Notes under the pieces: model-generated
Databases searched by the model: none
Told to the model about the DNA's origin: nothing
The model's input: only the letters and a program-made list of their open reading frames with translations
NCBI RefSeq assembly: GCF_000620765.1
Contig: NZ_JIAK01000016.1
Coordinates: 1 to 64,000 of the forward strand
Direction of reading: 5' to 3'
Source: Desulfovermiculus halophilus DSM 18834
GTDB taxonomy: Bacteria; Desulfobacterota; Desulfovibrionia; Desulfovibrionales; Desulfothermaceae
DNA length: 64,000 nt
Shown here: positions 50,259 to 60,631 of the stretch, piece by piece
Layout: each line of letters starts with the position of its first letter
How positions within the stretch are numbered: the first letter of the stretch is position 1
Position numbers and translations under genes: made by a program

Positions 50259-50702
50259 ATGAAAATACTCTTTGCCCTTCTCGTGGTTGCCGCCGGCATG
50301 GTCGCCCCGACCCAGGCCGGGATCAACGCCAGACTCAGTCAGTGGGTGCACAGCAACTTCCTGGCCGCCCTGGTATCCTTTATGGTCGGCACACTGGGCC
50401 TGCTTGTGCTCACTGTGGCTCTGCGCATCCCCTGGCCTGCGTTGAGCACAGTAAGCGCAAGTCCGTGGTGGGTCTGGATTGGAGGCTTCGGCGGCGCATT
50501 CCTGGTTACCGTGACCATCATCGCGGTGCCCAAGCTGGGGGCCACCACCATGTTCGCCTTTTTCCTGGCCGGGCAGATGCTGGCCTCGCTCATCCTGGAT
50601 CACTTCGGGCTTCTCGGCTATCCGGTCCACCCCATCTCCATGTGGCGGGTGGTTGGTGTTTTCCTCCTCTGCGCCGGGGTGCTGCTGATCAAGAACACCT
50701 GA
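50259..50702 (+). CDS. DMT-family/DUF606 membrane protein
   Basis: The 147-residue protein has about five hydrophobic helices and fits the DUF606 (YdcZ-like) half-transporter type. Key segments are LVVAAGMVAPTQAGINARLS, AALVSFMVGTLGLLVLTVAL, GGAFLVTVTIIAVPKLGATT and AFFLAGQMLASLILDHFGLL. Members often act as homodimers or paired subunits; substrate unknown. ATG 50259 begins the first helix, and no strong ribosome site is seen. It converges with pgi. Confidence 0.85.
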   Translation: MKILFALLVVAAGMVAPTQAGINARLSQWVHSNFLAALVSFMVGTLGLLVLTVALRIPWPALSTVSASPWWVWIGGFGGAFLVTVTIIAVPKLGATTMFAFFLAGQMLASLILDHFGLLGYPVHPISMWRVVGVFLLCAGVLLIKNT

Positions 50703-50738
50703 TGCAGACATTTCCCCCTGAACGGGACTGACTCCCGC

Positions 50739-52388
50739 CTATCTGGGCCCGGCCAAGGCTTTCCATGCATTGATCAGCCCGTTGGTGGAGTTGTCGTGGG
50801 CTGAGACTGATCCAGGGCTTTGCAGTTCAGGCAGAATGGCCTTGGCCAATTGCTTGCCCAGCTCCACGCCCATCTGATCAAAGGAGTTGATGTTCCAGAC
50901 CGCGCCCTGAACGAAGATCTTGTGCTCATACAAGGCCATGAGCGCTCCCAAGGTGTAGGGAGTGAGCTCCTCAACCACTATGGAGCTTGATGGGCGGTTT
51001 CCGGGGAATGTCTTGTGCCGAACCAGCCGTTCCACCTGCTCCTGGTCCAGCCCCTGCGCCTTGAGCTCCTCTTTGGCTTCCGCTTCTGTCTTGCCCCGCA
51101 TCAGGGCTTCGGTCTGGGCAAAAAAGTTGGCCAGCAAAATCTCATGGTGTTCGCCTATGGGATTCAAGCTGCGGGCAAAGGCGATGAAATCGCAGGGCAC
51201 GAGCCTGGTTCCCTGGTGCAAAAGCTGGAAGAACGCGTGCTGGCCGTTGGTCCCCGGCTCTCCCCAGATGATCGGTCCGGTGGGATAGTCCACAACCTCG
51301 CCGTCCATTGTGATCCGCTTGCCGTTGCTTTCCATCTCCCCTTGCTGCAGATAGGCCGGGAAATCCTCCAGATACTGATCATAGGGGAGCACAGCCTGGC
51401 TTTCCGCCCCCAGAAAAGATGAGTACCAGACAGCCAAGAGCCCCATGATCGCCGGGACGTTCTCCTCCAGTTCCGCGGTTTGGAAGTGTTCGTCCACCAT
51501 GTGCGCCCCGAGCAGAAAGTCCTCAAAGCGGTCCATTCCAATGAGCAGGGCCAGAGGCAGACCAATGGCCGACCATACAGAATACCGCCCGCCGACCCAG
51601 TCCCAGAAACGGAACATATTTTTCGGATCGATCCCGAACTCCCGGACTTTGGGCTCATTGGTGGATACGGCCACAAAATGCCGGGCCACATCAGCCTTCT
51701 CCCCGAGCTCGTCTGTCAGCCATTTCCGGGCGGAACGGGCATTGGTCATGGTTTCCTGAGTGGTGAACGTCTTGGAAGCGATGACGAACAGGGTTGTTTC
51801 CGGGTCCAGGGCATGGAGGCACTGATGCAGATGCGTGGGATCGATGTTGGAGACAAAATGACAGGAGAGTCCGGGCTGGCCGTATGCGGCCAGGGCTTTG
51901 GCCGCCATGCGCGGTCCGAGATCAGATCCCCCGATGCCGATATTGACCACGTCTGTGATCTGCCTCCCGGTGCTTCCGGTCCACTCCCCTGACCTGACCC
52001 GGGCGGTGAACTCCCGCATCTGGTCCAGAACCGCGTTCACCCCGGGCATCACATCCTGTCCGTCGACTTCTATGGGGCGATTGGACCGGTTGCGCAGGGC
52101 GATATGCAGGACACTTCGGTCCTCGGTCCGGTTGATCCGTGCTCCGGAGTACATGGCCTGGATCTTTCCCTCCAGATCCATTTCCCGGGCCAGTGAAAAC
52201 AGAAGCTCCATGCACCGGGTGTCGATGCGCTGCTTGGAATAGTCGTACAGAATCGGCCCCAAGCGAAGGGAAAAGCGTTCAAAGCGACGCGGATCGTCCC
52301 GGAACATATCCCGGAGATGTGCCTGGTCCATGACCCGGCGGTAATCAGCCAAGGCCTTCCAGGCCTGAGTCGACGGTGGCGTAGGCAT
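50739..52388 (-). CDS. pgi: Glucose-6-phosphate isomerase
   Basis: Pgi interconverts glucose-6-phosphate and fructose-6-phosphate. The 549-residue product has the SIS fold motifs [32 protein letters not shown] and [16 protein letters not shown], plus [16 protein letters not shown], which holds the substrate-binding His. Length is as in E. coli. It is a stand-alone gene converging with the DUF606 gene. In a sulfate reducer it serves gluconeogenesis and storage sugar turnover. Confidence 0.97.
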   Translation of the reverse strand: MPTPPSTQAWKALADYRRVMDQAHLRDMFRDDPRRFERFSLRLGPILYDYSKQRIDTRCMELLFSLAREMDLEGKIQAMYSGARINRTEDRSVLHIALRNRSNRPIEVDGQDVMPGVNAVLDQMREFTARVRSGEWTGSTGRQITDVVNIGIGGSDLGPRMAAKALAAYGQPGLSCHFVSNIDPTHLHQCLHALDPETTLFVIASKTFTTQETMTNARSARKWLTDELGEKADVARHFVAVSTNEPKVREFGIDPKNMFRFWDWVGGRYSVWSAIGLPLALLIGMDRFEDFLLGAHMVDEHFQTAELEENVPAIMGLLAVWYSSFLGAESQAVLPYDQYLEDFPAYLQQGEMESNGKRITMDGEVVDYPTGPIIWGEPGTNGQHAFFQLLHQGTRLVPCDFIAFARSLNPIGEHHEILLANFFAQTEALMRGKTEAEAKEELKAQGLDQEQVERLVRHKTFPGNRPSSSIVVEELTPYTLGALMALYEHKIFVQGAVWNINSFDQMGVELGKQLAKAILPELQSPGSVSAHDNSTNGLINAWKALAGPR

Positions 52389-52440
52389 AGAGCCTCCTTG
52401 TCTTCGGTGGTCTGTGGTCTGTGGTCACCCCCGGCACCTG

Positions 52441-53472
52441 TCAATCTCCCTTTTTCAGGCGCCAGCCGTGGAGCAGGCCGAAGGCCCCGGCCAGCATCAT
52501 ATCCCCGCCAGGGGCCGGAAAGGTCACCGGGTAGCCGTGCAGCATGTCCCGCCGCGGGCCCAAAACGACAGTAGCATCAAAAGAGGCTTCCTCCGGGCAG
52601 CCGGAACACAGCATGCATCCATGGCCATTGTCGGCAAAGATTTCCTGGTTGTCCAGCTCCCGGTCTTTGAACCGTCGCAAAAGTTCCCAGAGCTTGCCTG
52701 CATCCAAAAGGCCTGTGTGATGTTCAAAAATCCCGTAGATGCGGTCCTTATAGACGAGAAAGGCAATGGTATGGCTGTTGCCCACATTAACCACCAGCAC
52801 CCCGTGTTCACTGGACTGGGCCTGGATCGCAGGATCGTACAGGGCCCCGAGAACAGCCGCAGCCCCGGTATCGGCCACTGGCCCCCCTCCGGTCATGGCC
52901 TGCACAGCCTGCAGCCGGGTCAGCTCCTGCGGAGGCCGCTCGAACAGGAGGTCCTGCACCCGTCCCTGAGTTTGGCTCAAAAGCTCGGTCCACAGGGAAA
53001 ATCGTCCCAGGCGGTTGCTGGCTTGAGGATGAAACCCGTGATCTTGAGCCGCGGCCAGGACCATATCCGGGATATCCAGCCCGGCCTGGGCCAGCAGCCC
53101 CCGCCAGAACCCGGGATCGAAGTCCGAGAGATAAACCGGGCAATACCCCGCCGGGCATGCCTCACGGAGGGCAACACCCCGCTTCTCCAGCGAGCGAACA
53201 TCGTCGGACAGGGACAGGGCGGCCTGGGGATGGGCGGCCACGGACAGCCCCTTTTCCAGATGTGCCCACACCCGGCCGCCAAACCCGCCGCCCATCACTT
53301 GGCCGTAGAGGTATATGTCCTTGCCGGCCTGGGTGCGCTGCTCTATCTGCCGGCTGACCAGCTGGGCCGGAGAGGGAAGGACGAACTTGGGGCAGTTTTG
53401 CATGGGCTGACCGGACTGATAGTACAAAACGTCCTGGGTCCCACTGCCGATATCTATGCACAGGATATTCAT
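52441..53472 (-). CDS. DUF1786 family protein
   Basis: The 343-residue product has an ASKHA-like N-terminal phosphate loop (ILCIDIGSGTQDVLYY) and further conserved points: CPKFVLPSPAQLV, GGGFGGRVWAHLEKG, MTGGGPVADTGAAAVLGA and VNVGNSHTIAFLV. Members of DUF1786 (pyruvate formate-lyase-activating-like in old annotations) have no confirmed activity. ATG 53472 is preferred over a longer frame to 53514, which would place the loop too far in. It is upstream of pgi on the same strand with a 52-base gap. Confidence 0.87.
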   Translation of the reverse strand: MNILCIDIGSGTQDVLYYQSGQPMQNCPKFVLPSPAQLVSRQIEQRTQAGKDIYLYGQVMGGGFGGRVWAHLEKGLSVAAHPQAALSLSDDVRSLEKRGVALREACPAGYCPVYLSDFDPGFWRGLLAQAGLDIPDMVLAAAQDHGFHPQASNRLGRFSLWTELLSQTQGRVQDLLFERPPQELTRLQAVQAMTGGGPVADTGAAAVLGALYDPAIQAQSSEHGVLVVNVGNSHTIAFLVYKDRIYGIFEHHTGLLDAGKLWELLRRFKDRELDNQEIFADNGHGCMLCSGCPEEASFDATVVLGPRRDMLHGYPVTFPAPGGDMMLAGAFGLLHGWRLKKGD

Positions 53473-53529
53473 GCAGATACTCAATTTGTAGTTTACAGTA
53501 ACATCCAATGGCAAAGGTTAGGAAAATTT

Positions 53530-53813
53530 GGCTCTTCGACACAGAAAGTGGAATTGCCTACATAAGAGTTTGCCGTCTCTTCTGTGTGCCGTGAGCGGCA
53601 GGCCCGCACATTTTCTTGGTCCCGCCAAAAGGGGGAAACCCGGCACTCACGTGTATGATAAGCTTTCGTCACACAGAAAGCAGTGACCTGCACGTGAGTA
53701 GCCGGGAGGGGGCAGGGATCCCCCTTTGGCGGGAGTTAGAAAATACCGGGCCGAAAGTGGGCACACAGAAGAAATGGCAAACTCCAAAAATCCACAGGCT
53801 ACGTTGAAGAACC
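53530..53813 (+). mobile_element. Long fold-back element (284 bp)
   Basis: The copy runs from GGCTCTTCGACACAG to GTTGAAGAACC, flanked by a perfect 8-bp duplication GAAAATTT (53522-53529 and 53814-53821). The right duplication is the A/T arm of the clpB terminator. Nested inverted repeats are as in the other long copies, with a different loop (53655-53692). It separates clpB from the DUF1786 gene. Confidence 0.93.
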
Positions 53814-53850
53814 GAAAATTTTTGGCCCGCTTGAAGCGGGCCAAAAATTT
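53814..53850. terminator. Bidirectional terminator of clpB
   Basis: AAATTTTTGGCCCGCTT pairs with its complement AAGCGGGCCAAAAATTT, with A/T tracts on both sides. It lies at the clpB stop codon and ends its leftward transcript. Confidence 0.88.
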
Positions 53851-56467
53851 ATGCCGCTTCCTCTGACGTCTCCAGCACGAGGACCAGCTCCCCGTTTTGC
53901 TCATCAACAAGCACCTGCTGACCCTCCATAAGCTCCCCGCTTATCAGCTTCTTGGCCAGGGTGCTCTCTATATGGGTCTGCAGGTAACGGCGCAACGGCC
54001 TGGCTCCGTACACTGGATCATAGGCTTCACTGGCGATGAAGTCCTTGGCCTTGTCCGAGAGCCGGATACCGATCTTTCGGTCAGCCAGGCGGCCTTCCAG
54101 ACGCTGCATGAGCAGATCGATGACCTGCTTGATCTGCTCTTGGAGCAAGGGAGTGAACATCACGATTTCGTCCACCCGGTTCAGGAATTCGGGCCGGAAC
54201 TCGGAGCGCAGGGTGGTCATCACCTGTCCCCTGGCGTCTTCCTTCAGCTCGCCCCGCTCGGTGATGCCCTCGAGCAGGAACTGGGACCCCAGATTGGAGG
54301 TCATGATGACGATGGTGTTCTTGAAGTCCACCACCCGGCCGTGACTGTCGGTCAGCCGGCCGTCGTCCAGGATCTGAAGCAGGATGTTGAACACATCCGC
54401 ATGGGCCTTCTCGATCTCATCCAGAAGGATGACCGAGTACGGCTTGCGGCGTACGGCCTCAGTCAGCTGTCCGCCCTCTTCATAGCCCACGTATCCCGGA
54501 GGGGCCCCGATCATCCGGGCCACGGTATGCTTTTCCATGTACTCGGACATGTCCAGCCGGATCATGTTCTCTTCAGAATCGAACAGGGATTGGGCCAGGG
54601 TCTTGCAGAGCTCCGTCTTGCCCACCCCGGTCGGCCCGAGGAAGATGAAGGAGCCGATAGGCCGGTTGGGGTCCTTAAGTCCGGCCCTGGCCCTCAGAAC
54701 CGCATCGGCCACGGCATCCACCGCTTCATCCTGGCCCACGACCCGGTTGTGCAGGACCTCGGGCAGGCGAAGGAGCTTATCCTTTTCCCCCTCCAGGAGC
54801 TTGGACAGGGGGATGCCCGTCCAGCGGGAGATTATTTCCGCCACGTCGTCCGGCCCCACCTCCTCCTTGAGCAACTGGGGCTTCTCTTCTTCCTCCGGGC
54901 TTTCTTCCTTCTCTTTGATCTGGCGTTCCAGATCGGCCAGCTTGCCGTAGCGCAGCTCAGCCACCCGGTTTAAATCGTAATTGCGCTCAGCCTCCTCAAT
55001 CTCCAGCTTGGTCTTTTCCAGCTCTTCCTTGAGCTGCTGCATGCTCTTGATGGAGTTCTTTTCCTTTTCCCACTGGGCCATGAGCTGGGACTGGTTCTCC
55101 TTGGCCTCGGCCAGCTCCTTCTCCAGGGTCTCCAGGCGCTCCTTGGAGGCCTTGTCCGACTCCCGGCGCAGGGCCTCGCGCTCGATCTCCAGCTGCATGA
55201 TCCTCCGGTTGATCTCGTCCAGCTCTGTGGGCAGGGAGTCGATCTCCGTGCGGATCATGGCCGCGGCCTCGTCGATCAAGTCAATGGCCTTGTCCGGGAG
55301 ATTGCGGTCTGTGATGTACCGATCGGATAGAGTGGCAGCTGTAACCAGGGCCGAATCATTGATCCGCACCCCGTGATGGACCTCGAAACGCTCCCGCAGA
55401 CCGCGGAGTATGGAGATCGTGTCCTCCATTGTCGGTTCGGTGACCATGACCGGCTGAAACCTGCGCTCCAAGGCCGGATCCTTCTCAATATTCTTCCGGT
55501 ACTCATCCAGGGTGGTGGCCCCAATGCAGTGCAGCTCGCCTCTGGCCAGCATGGGCTTGAGCAGGTTGCCGGCGTCCATGGAGCCCTCGGTCTTGCCCGC
55601 GCCGACTATGGTGTGCATTTCGTCCACAAACATAATCACCCGGCCCTCGGATTCCTGGATCTCCTTGAGCACGGCTTTTAAACGCTCCTCGAACTCGCCC
55701 CTGTACTTGGCCCCGGCAATCAGGGATCCCAGGTCCAGGGCGAATATGGTCTTGTCCTTGAGGCCTTCGGGGACATCCTGCTTGACGATACGCTGGGCCA
55801 ACCCTTCGGCGATGGCTGTTTTGCCCACCCCGGCTTCGCCGATAAGGACCGGATTGTTTTTGGTCCGCCGGCTCAGGATCCGGATGACCCGACGGATCTC
55901 TCCGTCCCGGCCGATGACCGGATCCAGCTTGCCCTTCCGGGCCTCTTCCACCAGATCCCGACCGTATTTCTTCAAGGCGTCGTAGGTCCCTTCCGGATTG
56001 GCCGAGGTCACCCGCTGATGGCCGCGGACCTCGGTGAGCAGTGAAAGTATCTTGTCCTTGTCAATCCTGAAGCTGCGGTTGACCTTGCCCACGCTGGTGG
56101 ATTGGGGTTCCTCCAGCAGACTCAGGAACAGGTGCTCGACACTGACGTATTCGTCCTGCATCTTCGCAGCCAGGTCCTGGGCCTTGACCAGGAGAGCGTT
56201 CAACCGCTGGGTGACATACACCTGGCCGGGCTGGGCCCCGGGCCCGCTGACCTGAGGGATCTTTTTCAGCTCCGCGATGAGCGCATCCTTATAATTCTTT
56301 ATACCCACGCCGCCGCGCTGCAGGAGATCGCTGACCAGCCCTTCCTGCTCCACCAGGGCCAGGGCCAGGTGTTCGACCTCTACCTGCTGATTGTTGTACC
56401 GGGTGGCTATATTCTGCGCTTCAGAAAGCGCTTCCTGTGATTTTTGGGTGAATTTATTTAGATCCAT
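53849..56467 (-). CDS. clpB: ATP-dependent disaggregase ClpB
   Basis: ClpB is the Hsp100 hexamer that extracts proteins from aggregates with DnaK/DnaJ. The 872-residue product has the Clp N-terminal repeats (1-145), AAA+ domain 1 ([13 protein letters not shown] near 207-219), a long coiled-coil middle domain (about 410-530), AAA+ domain 2 ([13 protein letters not shown]), and a C-terminal D2-small domain. Length and order are standard. GGAGG sits upstream of the ATG. A DnaJ-like gene lies upstream on the same strand, separated by the repeat at 56485, which suggests shared heat-stress duty. Confidence 0.98.
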   Translation of the reverse strand: MDLNKFTQKSQEALSEAQNIATRYNNQQVEVEHLALALVEQEGLVSDLLQRGGVGIKNYKDALIAELKKIPQVSGPGAQPGQVYVTQRLNALLVKAQDLAAKMQDEYVSVEHLFLSLLEEPQSTSVGKVNRSFRIDKDKILSLLTEVRGHQRVTSANPEGTYDALKKYGRDLVEEARKGKLDPVIGRDGEIRRVIRILSRRTKNNPVLIGEAGVGKTAIAEGLAQRIVKQDVPEGLKDKTIFALDLGSLIAGAKYRGEFEERLKAVLKEIQESEGRVIMFVDEMHTIVGAGKTEGSMDAGNLLKPMLARGELHCIGATTLDEYRKNIEKDPALERRFQPVMVTEPTMEDTISILRGLRERFEVHHGVRINDSALVTAATLSDRYITDRNLPDKAIDLIDEAAAMIRTEIDSLPTELDEINRRIMQLEIEREALRRESDKASKERLETLEKELAEAKENQSQLMAQWEKEKNSIKSMQQLKEELEKTKLEIEEAERNYDLNRVAELRYGKLADLERQIKEKEESPEEEEKPQLLKEEVGPDDVAEIISRWTGIPLSKLLEGEKDKLLRLPEVLHNRVVGQDEAVDAVADAVLRARAGLKDPNRPIGSFIFLGPTGVGKTELCKTLAQSLFDSEENMIRLDMSEYMEKHTVARMIGAPPGYVGYEEGGQLTEAVRRKPYSVILLDEIEKAHADVFNILLQILDDGRLTDSHGRVVDFKNTIVIMTSNLGSQFLLEGITERGELKEDARGQVMTTLRSEFRPEFLNRVDEIVMFTPLLQEQIKQVIDLLMQRLEGRLADRKIGIRLSDKAKDFIASEAYDPVYGARPLRRYLQTHIESTLAKKLISGELMEGQQVLVDEQNGELVLVLETSEEAA

Positions 56468-56484
56468 ATATTTCCTCCATCATA

Positions 56485-56610
56485 TTTTGTATGACAAACT
56501 GTTATGAGTTATTGGTTAATAGTTATCAGGATCCGATTGGGTAACCACTCCCAGTCGGTATCGGTATCGGTATCGAAATCGTTTGTATGCTTCGTTAGCG
56601 CAAGCGTGCC
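56485..56610. repeat. Dispersed repeat, copy 2
   Basis: The second copy of the repeat at 14398-14531: TTTTGTATGACAAACTGTTAT, GGATCCGATTGGGTAACCAC, three TATCGG units, GAAATCGTTTGTATGCTTCG and AGCGCAAGCGTGCC. It occupies the gap between the DnaJ-like gene and clpB. Confidence 0.8.
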
Positions 56611-56703
56611 TGCGCCATGGCAGGCATGTCGGTTAGTTACTATTAGCATGCTGCACTGAAGCTGCGCGGGAAATACATTCCCGCTTGCTTCATGCGCGTC
56701 TCC

Positions 56704-57726
56704 CTAAGCCCGGGGCTGAAACCGGGACTCCGCTGCCAGCTGCTCAAAGAGTTCCTTCTCTTTCTCGCTGAGGTGCTTGGGAACCTTAATCACCACCTGA
56801 ACCAGCTGATCGCCTTTCTTCGCCCCCCGGCCTAGGCCCTTTCCCCGCAGCCTGAGCTTTTGCCCTCCGCTGGTCCCGGGCGGAATCTTCATCTCCACCG
56901 AACCTTCCAGGGTGGGCACGGAAAGTGTCGCCCCCAGAGCGGCTTCCCATGGAGCCACGGGGAGATCATGGATAATGTTCTGCCCGTCAACCCGGAATTG
57001 GGAATGGGGCAAAAGCTTGACTCTAAGGTAGAGATCCCCGGCAGGACCTCCGCCTCGTCCGGGGCTCCCCTGCCCGCTGAGGCGAATCTTGGACCCATCG
57101 GTGACTCCCGGGGGGATGGTCACATCCAGAGTCTTGTTCTGAACATGCGGGCGGCCGTCCGGCCCGGCGGTTTGTTCCTGGAGGGTGAGGGTCTTGTGCC
57201 CGCCTTTGAAGGCCTCCTCCAGGGAAAGCTCCAGGGTGGTCTCTGCGTTTTGGCCCTTGGCTGCAAAATCATGCTCCGCAAATCCGGCTCCGCCGAATGG
57301 ACCGGCTCCGCCGAACCCGCCCCGGGCCTGCTGATATCTGCCCCCTCCGCTGTGAGGGCCGCCCTGGCCGAAGAGGTCTCCGAAAATGGTCTCAAAAAAG
57401 TCGCTGAATCCGCTTCCGAACTGCGCACCGCCACCGGGTCCGCCGAAGGTGAAACGCACATTTTCATATCCGGGGGGTGGCTCGAAGTTTTGTCCGTGTT
57501 CCCAGTCCGCGCCCAGCTGATCGTAGCGCTTTCGCTTATCCGGATCCTTGAGAACCTCGTAGGCTTCATTGACCTCTTTAAACTTTGTCTCCGCCTCTTT
57601 GTCGTTCGGGTTCAGGTCCGGGTGGTATTTTCTGGCTAATTTCTTGAAAGCTTTGGAAATATCCTCCTGGGACGCATCTCTGGACACCCCCAGGGTTTGA
57701 TAGTAATCTTTATAGGATACACTCAT
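56704..57726 (-). CDS. DnaJ-like co-chaperone (CbpA type)
   Basis: The 340-residue protein has a J domain (1-70) with the HPD motif in YHPDLNP, a Gly/Phe-rich region (about 95-150), and a C-terminal substrate-binding domain ([36 protein letters not shown]). The zinc-binding CxxCxGxG repeats of DnaJ are absent, as in CbpA. It stimulates DnaK ATPase. It precedes clpB on the same strand. A TTGAC-N-TATTAAT-like sequence about 130 bases upstream could be a heat-shock promoter, but the match is weak. Confidence 0.93.
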   Translation of the reverse strand: MSVSYKDYYQTLGVSRDASQEDISKAFKKLARKYHPDLNPNDKEAETKFKEVNEAYEVLKDPDKRKRYDQLGADWEHGQNFEPPPGYENVRFTFGGPGGGAQFGSGFSDFFETIFGDLFGQGGPHSGGGRYQQARGGFGGAGPFGGAGFAEHDFAAKGQNAETTLELSLEEAFKGGHKTLTLQEQTAGPDGRPHVQNKTLDVTIPPGVTDGSKIRLSGQGSPGRGGGPAGDLYLRVKLLPHSQFRVDGQNIIHDLPVAPWEAALGATLSVPTLEGSVEMKIPPGTSGGQKLRLRGKGLGRGAKKGDQLVQVVIKVPKHLSEKEKELFEQLAAESRFQPRA

Positions 57727-58057
57727 ACCACATCCCCTTTTTGGCCAAGTGTGTATTCACCGCCGGTAAACGCTTCCCGCGCGCCGTCGCGCTCAACGAG
57801 TCGCCATCGGGCATGTACCTGAAAATTCGTTTACATTTTGCGGCATATTGTAAAAATTAATACCCTGGGACCAAGAGTCAAGGAGGCATATTTTCATTCT
57901 TGACATAGGCCTGGAAGTCAGAGTAAAAAATTTAGTTTTTAACGGACTGCCCAGTTCAGACCCCCAGCCGGCCTGCAACGGGCAGATCACGGATATCAAC
58001 CGGCAAGCTTTTGATTTGCCCACATGTGTGCACTCTATCAGGCCGAGGAGGACCGAA
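57727..58057. other. Divergent intergenic region, DnaJ-like gene and PxxKW gene
   Basis: This 330-base gap carries promoters for both sides. Leftward, CTTGAC with TATTAAT about 14 bases later (57880-57850) could be a heat-shock-type promoter. Rightward, TTGACA near 57901 has no good -10. The AT-rich part is 57830-57950. No reading frame is supported. Confidence 0.4.
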
Positions 58058-58336
58058 ATGGCCAAAACCAGTATATTTGATCACGCCGAAAGGACCCAGG
58101 AAGGACTGAAGCTCAACGGGTTCATCCTGCATCAGATCGTTGAACAATGCGAAGGCTGCGAGCGGATTCACACCGTGGAAGGCGAACGCTACTGCTCCAG
58201 CTATCCCCAGCCGGCAGCCAAATGGCGGCATGGGGCATGCAACTTTGCCACCCATGTCAAGGCAGATATGGACAAGGAAGGCAAGGTCAAGGTCAACCCG
58301 TTGAAGGCCTCCAAACGTGCGGCCCGGGGCCGGTAG
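58058..58336 (+). CDS. PxxKW family cysteine-rich protein
   Basis: The 92-residue protein carries the family hallmark PAAKW and a set of cysteines (EQCEGCERI, RYCSSYP, GACNFATHV), with a basic C-terminus. These small proteins are widespread in Desulfovibrio-type deltaproteobacteria. The Cys pattern suggests a metal or Fe-S site; the function is unknown. ATG 58058 was chosen because GAGGAGG precedes it at good spacing. Confidence 0.88.
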   Translation: MAKTSIFDHAERTQEGLKLNGFILHQIVEQCEGCERIHTVEGERYCSSYPQPAAKWRHGACNFATHVKADMDKEGKVKVNPLKASKRAARGR

Positions 58337-58450
58337 AAATCCACATGGTTTCAGATGCGTGTCTTCCCCTGAGCAGTGTCTTGATACACTCCGCGGCAAG
58401 GCCCCTGCATCTCGAACCCGGCTTGCATAACCTGTCGAGCCATATCAGTT

Positions 58451-59677
58451 ATGGATAATGAGCTTTTTTCCTGCCTCGACCAGGAGGGGGAAAACGTTGC
58501 CTATCTTCAGCAGGAGCTGGTTTCCAGACCTGCATTGGGCCCGGAGAACGGCGGCCAGGGAGAGCAGGACAAGGCCGACTTTCTGCTCTCCTATCTCTCC
58601 CACATCGGTCTGCACCGGGTGCGCAACCTTGCCTCTCCTGATCCCCGGGTAGAGAGCGGACAACGGCCCAACCTCATGGCCGTGCTTCCCGGGCGGAATA
58701 CAAGCCGAACCCTGTGGATCGTCTCCCATATGGATGTCGTCCCTGCCGGCGATCTCCAGCTGTGGAAGACGGATCCGTTCACCCTTGCCCGGGATGGAGA
58801 CCGCATTTTCGGCCGGGGCGTGGAGGACAACCACCACGGCCTGGTTGCATCCCTGCTGGCGGTCAAGACACTCATCTCCACCCGGACTCCTCCAGCAATG
58901 AATCTGGGCCTTCTTCTTGTCGCTGATGAAGAGACCGGGAATGCCCATGGACTGGAGTACGTGCTCAACGAGCATCGATCCGAGTTTCAGAGTCAGGACC
59001 AATTCCTGGTTCCAGACTTCGGGGAGCCAGACTCGTCCTTGATTGAAATAGCGGAAAAAGGCTTGCTGTGGCTGAAGTTGACTGTCCACGGACAGCAGTG
59101 CCATGCATCCACCCCCCAGGCCGGGAAAAACTCCCTGCTGGCGGCTGCCCAATGCATCATGGAACTGCGCAAGCTGTACACCATTTTTGATGCCACCAAT
59201 CACCTCTTCGCCCCACCGCATTCCACATTCGAGTCCACTCGAATTGAAGCCAATGTCCCCAATGTGAACACCATCCCCGGCCGGGACGTTTTCTATACCG
59301 ACTGCCGGGTTCTTCCCGGCTATTCCCTGGCAGAGGTGTTGGACCGGGTCCGCAGCATTGCGGACGGCGTATCCCGCAGCCTTGGGCTATCCATAGACGT
59401 GGACGTCGTCCACCGGCAAACGGCCTCGGAAACCAACCCCGAGTGCATGCTGGTATCCGGCCTGCAGGACGCAATCTCCAGGGTCTACGGGATTCAGGCC
59501 CGGCCCGGAGGTATCGGCGGAGGCACAGTGGCCGCCTATGCCCGGCACCAGGGATTCCCGGCTGCTGTCTGGGGCACCCTGCCTGGAAACGCCCATCAAC
59601 CCAATGAACAGACCTCGATCAGGAACATACTCCAGGACGCCAAGGTCATGTCCGTTTTGGCCTGCGGGCTGGACTGA
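58451..59677 (+). CDS. M20 family metallopeptidase
   Basis: The 408-residue zinc hydrolase has the M20 ligand set: SHMDVVPAGD (His and Asp), GRGVEDNHHG (bridging Asp), ADEETGNAHG (catalytic Glu and ligand Glu) and PGNAHQPNEQTS (His). A lid domain (about 195-310) lies between. The substrate could be a peptide, an N-acetyl amino acid or succinyl-diaminopimelate; no neighbour decides, though the M20 dapE role is less likely because dapE products are nearer 375 residues and more conserved. Confidence 0.9.
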   Translation: MDNELFSCLDQEGENVAYLQQELVSRPALGPENGGQGEQDKADFLLSYLSHIGLHRVRNLASPDPRVESGQRPNLMAVLPGRNTSRTLWIVSHMDVVPAGDLQLWKTDPFTLARDGDRIFGRGVEDNHHGLVASLLAVKTLISTRTPPAMNLGLLLVADEETGNAHGLEYVLNEHRSEFQSQDQFLVPDFGEPDSSLIEIAEKGLLWLKLTVHGQQCHASTPQAGKNSLLAAAQCIMELRKLYTIFDATNHLFAPPHSTFESTRIEANVPNVNTIPGRDVFYTDCRVLPGYSLAEVLDRVRSIADGVSRSLGLSIDVDVVHRQTASETNPECMLVSGLQDAISRVYGIQARPGGIGGGTVAAYARHQGFPAAVWGTLPGNAHQPNEQTSIRNILQDAKVMSVLACGLD

Positions 59678-59791
59678 TTTCCGGCTTTGATGCGTACGGT
59701 CCTTCGGCCGCCGTTTCTAGACAGGACAGCATCCTAACCGTGATTGTACGCTTAAAGGGAACCAACCACTTCCACAGCAAGGAGGAGCAGA

Positions 59792-60631
59792 GTGGACGAA
59801 ACTTCTGAAGGGGGTTTATGGACCTCGATCCGCAACTTCTTCAGTGGCAAAAGCGAAAGCCCGATTGAAAACGTCATCAGCGAAGCCAGGCTGGACAATG
59901 AGCTCAGTGCAGACACCGCCGGCATGCTCCTGAATATTCTCCGGCTCGGGAATTACCAAGTCCGGGAAATCATGGTCCCCAGGACCGATATTGACTGTGT
60001 TGAAGAAAAGTCCAATCTCGCCGACGTGGCCGAGGTAATCATCTCCAGCGGCCATTCCAGGATTCCGGTCTACAGAGGGAACAAAGATCACATCGTGGGC
60101 ATCATCCATGCCAAGGACCTGCTCCCCAGCCTGCTCCATCCCGAGGATGCCCAGGGCAGCCTGGAAGACCTCATGCGCCCTCCCTTCTTTATCCCGGAAA
60201 CCAAAAACGCCAAGAACATGCTCCTTGAGTTCCAGAACAAAAAGGTCCACTTGGCCATAGCCATTGATGAATACGGCGGAACATCCGGACTGATCACCCT
60301 CGAAGATGTCCTGGAGGAGATCGTCGGAGAGATCGAGGACGAATACGACAGTCCAAAGCCGGAAGACATCCAGATCCTTGAGGATGAAAGCTGCTTGGTT
60401 TCCGGCCGGACCTCGCTGGACGATTTGAACTCCGAGCTGGGCATCGATTTGAACTCGGATTATGTGGAAACGGTCAGCGGCTATCTCACTGAGCGCATCG
60501 GACGGGTCCCGCAAACAGGGGAGCAATTTTCACTCGGCGGCTACTCCTTTCAGATCAAGGAAGCGGACAGCAAGCAGGTTCAATGGGTCTTGATCCATCC
60601 CGGGCCTCAGCCAGCAGTCGAGCATGAGTGA
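59792..60631 (+). CDS. CorC/HlyC-type CBS domain protein
   Basis: The 279-residue cytosolic protein has two CBS domains (about 62-190; REIMVPRTDIDCVEE, HSRIPVYRGNKDHIVGII, FIPETKNAKNMLLEF, IAIDEYGGTSGLITLEDVLEEIVGEI) and a CorC_HlyC C-terminal domain (about 200-275). It has no membrane domain, like CorC proper, which is linked to Mg/Co efflux. GTG 59792 follows AAGGAGGAG. Its stop overlaps lnt by 8 bases, a common corC-lnt arrangement. Confidence 0.93.
   Translation: MDETSEGGLWTSIRNFFSGKSESPIENVISEARLDNELSADTAGMLLNILRLGNYQVREIMVPRTDIDCVEEKSNLADVAEVIISSGHSRIPVYRGNKDHIVGIIHAKDLLPSLLHPEDAQGSLEDLMRPPFFIPETKNAKNMLLEFQNKKVHLAIAIDEYGGTSGLITLEDVLEEIVGEIEDEYDSPKPEDIQILEDESCLVSGRTSLDDLNSELGIDLNSDYVETVSGYLTERIGRVPQTGEQFSLGGYSFQIKEADSKQVQWVLIHPGPQPAVEHE

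Noticed and set aside
44401-53813. CRISPR array made of the repeated 283-bp units
   Set aside because: Copies are 4-5 kb apart, have 8-bp target duplications and no spacers; no cas genes are present.
58451-59677. dapE (succinyl-diaminopimelate desuccinylase)
   Set aside because: M20 ligands are present, but length, lid region and lack of dap neighbours do not favour DapE over other M20 peptidases.
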